A stretch of DNA of 64,000 nt. It comes from Corynebacterium ammoniagenes DSM 20306. GTDB taxonomy: Bacteria > Actinomycetota > Actinomycetes > Mycobacteriales > Mycobacteriaceae. Positions 60,358 to 64,000 of this stretch are shown here, one piece after another. Numbering within the stretch: position 1 is the stretch's first letter; each line of letters begins with the position of its first letter. The stretch spans positions 186,001 to 250,000 of the forward strand of contig NZ_CP009244.1 in the NCBI RefSeq assembly GCF_001941425.1. The letters are read 5' to 3'. The notes under the pieces are model-generated. The model made no database searches. It had not been told where the DNA came from and worked only from the letters and a program-made list of their open reading frames with translations. The position numbers and the translations under genes were made by a program.

Positions 60358-62892
60358 GTGGCTAAGTTTCTTTTCCGCGTAGGTCGCTGGTCGTACCTCA
60401 ACAAGTGGAAAGTCATCATCGCGTGGGTCTTGTTGCTCGCCGGCGTCGGCGGTGCAGCAGCGGCGCTGATGAAGCCGATGACATCAGAGTTTTCAATTTC
60501 TGGCACCCCAGCGATTGAAGCAACCCAGCGCACCATGGAGCTATTTCCCGAAGGCGGAAACCCCGCGAATGCGGCCTCTGTGAACCTGGTGTTTAAAGCA
60601 CCCGAGGGTGAAAAGCTCTCCGATCCGGCCAATGACGCAGCTATTGATGAAGTCATCTCCTATCTAGAAAACAACCTGGATATGGGCGATACCATGCGTT
60701 TTGGTAACCCTTTGGAAGTCTCTCCGGAGCTGGAACAGGGAGTCATTGACCAGTTCACCGATATGGGTCTTCCAGAAGAAGCCGCCCGCGAAGACGCGGA
60801 GAACCTATCGATGGTCAATGAGGACGAGACCATCGCGTATACCACCTTCAATTTTGACGCTGAAAGCCCTTATTCCGTAGAGCAATCCGATAAGGACATT
60901 GTCACCGAAGCCATGGACATCGGCCGCGATGCCGGCCTGCAAGTAGAAGCTGGCGGCGCGGGTTTTGGTGATGCGATTACGGTTAACACCACCTCAGAAA
61001 TCATCGGTATTGCCGTTGCTTTCTTGGTCTTGATTTTTACCTTCGGCTCGTTGGTCTCTGCCGGTATGCCGCTGATTTCCGCAGTTATCGGTGTCGGCCT
61101 TGGCGCCCTGGGGTTGATGATTGCCACGCACTGGATTGAACTCAACAACATCACCCCAGTTCTGGCCGTGATGATTGGCCTGGCGGTGGGCATTGACTAC
61201 GCGCTGTTTATTTTGTCGCGGTATCGCTCCGAACGCGATACCAAGGACGGCCCCGATGCCGCCGGCATGGCCGCTGGTACCGCGGGCTCTTCCGTGGTCT
61301 TTGCAGGTGCCACGGTCTTTATTGCCCTATTCGCGCTCGTGGTGGCCAATATTGGCTTCCTCACCGCGATGGGTCTCGCCGCAGCCGCAACGGTGGCAAT
61401 CTCCGTCGTTGTCGCCCTGACCTTGATTCCTGCGTTGTTGGGCCTATTCGGGGATAAAGCCTTCGCCGGACGCATTCCTGGCGTTGCTGGCAATCGCCGC
61501 CGCGCCAAAAAGCACAAGCACACCAAGCAAGATGCCAAGTCGCAGCAGCTAGCACGAGAAGTCGGCGTGGCTGGTGAGCAGCCGACAGAGGAATTCCCTG
61601 CGCAAGCGAGCTCCGCACAAACAAGCTCCGCTGAGGCGAGTCCCGCGAAGGGCAAGTTCCGGATGACGCCCACCATGGGCAACCGTTGGGTGCGCTTGGT
61701 GCGCAAGATGCCCGGCGTGGTCATGGCATTCGTGGTCTTAAGCTTGGGCGCGATGTCCGCGCCCGTGCTGAATATGGAATTGTCCCTACCGGCAGATACC
61801 ACCTCGAACCCAGATACCACCCAGCGTAAGGCAGCAGATCTGCTGTCCGAAGGTTTCTATCCAGGCGTCAATGGCCCCTTCTTGGTCATCGTCGATGCCG
61901 AAGATGTCAACGCTGAAGCGCCCGCGCTGCAACCGTTAATGAGCGCCCAGGGTGATGAATCCACTCCGACGGAACAGGCACAGCTGTCCTCATTTATGTA
62001 CACCGCGGATGCGCTCAAGCGCGTTGGTGGAGTACGTCATGCCCAGATCGTGGGCTTGAGCGAGGATGGGCAAGCCGCACAAATCATGGTCTCCCCGCAG
62101 ACATCACCTACTGATCCCGCAACTGTCGGCGTGGCCAGTGCACTGCGTGATGCCAATGCGCGCATCGAAGATGCCACGGGTGCGACACTCGGTCTGACCG
62201 GCTTGACCGCGGTGCAGCTGGATATCACCGAGCGCCTCGAAGAAGCCATGCCGCTGTATCTGGCCATCGTCGTGGGTCTTGCCATCTTGCTGTTGTTCTT
62301 GGTCTTCCGCTCACTGCTGGTACCCGTGGTGGCAGCACTAGGCTTTTTGCTCTCGGTTGGCAGTGCCTTTGGTCTAACCGTCTTGGTATGGCAGGAAGGC
62401 CTGTGGGACTTGGTTCCCGCACCAGGGCCACTGATTTCCTTTATGCCCATCTTCCTTATCGGCGTGACCTTTGGTCTGGCCATGGACTACCAGGTCTTTT
62501 TGGTCACGCGCATGCGCGAGCATTATTCGCACACGGGCGGAAAACCGTCGCCGGGCTCGCCGTATTCCGGCGTGGATGAATCCACCATTGTCGGCTTTAC
62601 CCAAGGCGCGCGCGTGGTCACAGCCGCGGCAATTATTATGATTTCGGTCTTCGTGGCCTTTATCAACCAGCCTTTGCCGTTTATTCAAATCTTTGGCTTC
62701 GCACTCGCCGTCTCGGTCTTCTTCGATGCCTTCTTCATTCGCATGTCGCTGGTACCAGCGACCATGTTCTTGATGGGCAAGGCCACGTGGTGGATGCCGA
62801 AGTGGCTGGATAAGCTGCTGCCCTCGCTAGATATTGAAGGTACTGCTTTGGAAAAAGAGTGGGAAGAGAAGCACAAGGCGACCGTGGAATAG
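60358..62892 (+). CDS. MmpL-family (RND) membrane transporter
   Basis: This 844-residue protein has the two-fold MmpL layout. A first helix at about residue 20 is followed by a porter domain (about 45-210), then helices with IGLAVGIDYALFILSRYRSE (about 278), the Asp-Tyr proton-relay motif of MmpL proteins. A charged cytoplasmic insert (about 375-435) carries AQ/AE-S-S repeats. The second half has porter residues about 480-630 and helices with VTFGLAMDYQVFLVTRMRE (about 710). It probably exports a mycolate lipid or other lipophilic molecule using the proton gradient. It starts with GTG. Confidence 0.92.
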   Translation: MAKFLFRVGRWSYLNKWKVIIAWVLLLAGVGGAAAALMKPMTSEFSISGTPAIEATQRTMELFPEGGNPANAASVNLVFKAPEGEKLSDPANDAAIDEVISYLENNLDMGDTMRFGNPLEVSPELEQGVIDQFTDMGLPEEAAREDAENLSMVNEDETIAYTTFNFDAESPYSVEQSDKDIVTEAMDIGRDAGLQVEAGGAGFGDAITVNTTSEIIGIAVAFLVLIFTFGSLVSAGMPLISAVIGVGLGALGLMIATHWIELNNITPVLAVMIGLAVGIDYALFILSRYRSERDTKDGPDAAGMAAGTAGSSVVFAGATVFIALFALVVANIGFLTAMGLAAAATVAISVVVALTLIPALLGLFGDKAFAGRIPGVAGNRRRAKKHKHTKQDAKSQQLAREVGVAGEQPTEEFPAQASSAQTSSAEASPAKGKFRMTPTMGNRWVRLVRKMPGVVMAFVVLSLGAMSAPVLNMELSLPADTTSNPDTTQRKAADLLSEGFYPGVNGPFLVIVDAEDVNAEAPALQPLMSAQGDESTPTEQAQLSSFMYTADALKRVGGVRHAQIVGLSEDGQAAQIMVSPQTSPTDPATVGVASALRDANARIEDATGATLGLTGLTAVQLDITERLEEAMPLYLAIVVGLAILLLFLVFRSLLVPVVAALGFLLSVGSAFGLTVLVWQEGLWDLVPAPGPLISFMPIFLIGVTFGLAMDYQVFLVTRMREHYSHTGGKPSPGSPYSGVDESTIVGFTQGARVVTAAAIIMISVFVAFINQPLPFIQIFGFALAVSVFFDAFFIRMSLVPATMFLMGKATWWMPKWLDKLLPSLDIEGTALEKEWEEKHKATVE

Positions 62893-62914
62893 TCACAGAT
62901 TAGACTGGTTGGCT

Positions 62915-64000
62915 ATGAGCCACGAGCACTCTGATGATTTGTCCTTTGACGTGACAACCCGCCTGGGCGATGGCAGCCCCGGCAAGCATGGCCGCACCGG
63001 AGTTATCCATACTCCACACGGCGATATTCAAACCCCAGCCTTTATTCCGGTTGCCACCAAGGCAACCGTGAAGACACTGACCCCGGAGCAGATTAAAAGC
63101 ACCGGCGCGCAGGCGATTTTGTCCAACGCCTACCACCTGTACCTGCAGCCCGGCCACGACATTGTCGATGAAGCCGGCGGCGTTGCAGCCTTTGAAAATT
63201 GGGATGGGCCTACTTATACCGACTCCGGTGGGTTCCAGGTGATGAGCCTGGGCGTGGGCTTTAAAAAGGTCCTCGCCATGGATGTGGCTAAGTTGACCGA
63301 GGGCGATATCCGCGCCGCCAAGAAAGAACGTCTGGCGCATGTCGATGAAGATGGCGTGGATTTCCGCTCTTTCATCGATGGTTCCAAGCATCGTTTTACC
63401 CCGGAGTTTTCCATGCAGATTCAGCATGGGCTCGGCGCAGACATCATGTTTGCTTTCGATGAATTGACCACGTTGGTTGATACCCGCCTGTACCAAGAAG
63501 CTTCTGTCGACCGCACGCACCGCTGGGCAAAGCGCTGCTTGGAAGAACATGAGCGTTTGACTAATGAACGCACCCATCGCCCGAAGCAATCGTTGTGGGG
63601 TGTGGTCCAGGGCGCGCAGTATGAAGATTTGCGCCGTCAGGCAACCCGCGGCCTCGTGCAGCTTTCCGATGAAGCAGAGGCCGAAGGAAAGCGCGGTTTC
63701 GGCGGCTTCGGCATCGGTGGTGCGCTGGAGAAAGAAAACCTGGGCACGATTGTGGGCTGGTGCAGCGATGAGCTGCCGGAAAACAAGCCACGCCACCTCC
63801 TAGGCATCTCCGAGCCCGATGACATGTTTACCGCGATTGAAGCCGGTGCCGATACCTTTGACTGCGTGGCTCCCACCCGTTTGGGACGCCGCGGTGGTGT
63901 GTACACCCTCGATGGCCGCATGAACCTGATGGGCGCGAAATTCAAGCGTGATTTCTCCGGCGTGGATGAAGAATTCGGCGGCTACGTTTCAGAGAATTAC
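62915..64000 (+). CDS. tgt: Queuine tRNA-ribosyltransferase Tgt, partial
   Basis: The frame runs from ATG 62915 to the window edge, 362 codons so far. Tgt motifs are clear: GVIHTPHGDIQTPAFIPVAT (about residue 30), LSNAYHLYLQPG, TDSGGFQVMSL (Asp general base, about 107), DIMFAFDELTTL, GGFGIGG (about 266) and FDCVAPTRLGRRG (nucleophilic Asp, about 311). It exchanges G34 for a queuosine precursor or queuine in tRNAs with GUN anticodons. It lies 22 bases after mmpL. The C-terminal zinc-binding part is not in the window. Confidence 0.95.
   Translation, partial: MSHEHSDDLSFDVTTRLGDGSPGKHGRTGVIHTPHGDIQTPAFIPVATKATVKTLTPEQIKSTGAQAILSNAYHLYLQPGHDIVDEAGGVAAFENWDGPTYTDSGGFQVMSLGVGFKKVLAMDVAKLTEGDIRAAKKERLAHVDEDGVDFRSFIDGSKHRFTPEFSMQIQHGLGADIMFAFDELTTLVDTRLYQEASVDRTHRWAKRCLEEHERLTNERTHRPKQSLWGVVQGAQYEDLRRQATRGLVQLSDEAEAEGKRGFGGFGIGGALEKENLGTIVGWCSDELPENKPRHLLGISEPDDMFTAIEAGADTFDCVAPTRLGRRGGVYTLDGRMNLMGAKFKRDFSGVDEEFGGYVSENY

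Noticed and set aside
62900..63796. Minus-strand frame of 298 codons at the right end
   Set aside because: It lies opposite tgt, which has all Tgt motifs on the plus strand but is cut by the window edge.
1..64000. CRISPR array, restriction-modification or toxin-antitoxin system
   Set aside because: No regularly spaced repeats, Cas-like proteins, methyltransferases or paired small toxin/antitoxin genes were recognised.

Overview
The window comes from a mycolic-acid-containing Actinobacterium, almost certainly a Corynebacterium of moderately high GC. The evidence is the arabinogalactan gene set (a single Emb arabinosyltransferase, AftA, DprE1/DprE2, GtrA proteins, GlfT1 and a Wzm/Wzt-type exporter), an IS1249-type insertion sequence, a PdxR/pdxS locus with corynebacterial-type operator boxes, and an MmpL transporter. 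Species cannot be fixed from the sequence alone.

Layout. 0-11.3 kb: housekeeping and transport genes (YbjQ-like fragment, alkyltransferase-like DNA-binding protein, S4 protein, VOC protein, PrsW-like membrane protease, NhaC antiporter, M13 peptidase, alpha/beta hydrolase, and an ABC importer with an NrtA/CmpA-like binding protein). 11.3-25.3 kb: cell-wall arabinan genes emb-aftA and dprE2-dprE1 on the minus strand, a nucleoside hydrolase/MFS pair, two tandem GtrA proteins and GlfT1. 26-33.8 kb: a D-glucarate/galactarate catabolic island. It holds two different sugar-acid dehydratases, KdgD, a semialdehyde dehydrogenase, a GntP-family permease and a LysR regulator, and together these would convert aldarates to 2-oxoglutarate. 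33.8-38.4 kb: a small secreted protein, the Wzt and Wzm galactan exporter genes, a class-V aminotransferase homologue without the usual lysine, and a quinone oxidoreductase. 38.5-43.4 kb: tRNA-Ser(TGA), a molybdenum-cofactor cluster (moeB, moaE, moaB/mog, moeA, moaD) and tRNA-Ser(GCT).

43.4-46.7 kb is the most unusual part. It is gene-poor and holds two paralogous leaderless amphipathic mini-proteins of 39 and 49 residues, each with a good ribosome binding site and a very strong terminator. A complete IS element (44385-45763) with 24-bp inverted repeats and a perfect 8-bp target duplication lies between them. The peptides look like small corynebacterial outer-membrane (PorA/PorH-like) or membrane-active peptides.

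46.7-64 kb: lipoproteins, MgtE, a DASS dicarboxylate transporter, tRNA-Arg(ACG), a YdcF-like protein, a DUF418-type membrane protein, pdxR/pdxS with three operator-like boxes, tyrA, the tadA pair, a CsbD protein, tRNA-Ser(CGA), a short remnant of an IclR regulator, an MmpL transporter, and tgt, which runs off the end.

Two proteins of PLP fold-type I ancestry (PdxR and the class-V homologue) lack lysine where the Schiff base is normally formed. Nothing resembling CRISPR, a prophage or a defence island was seen.
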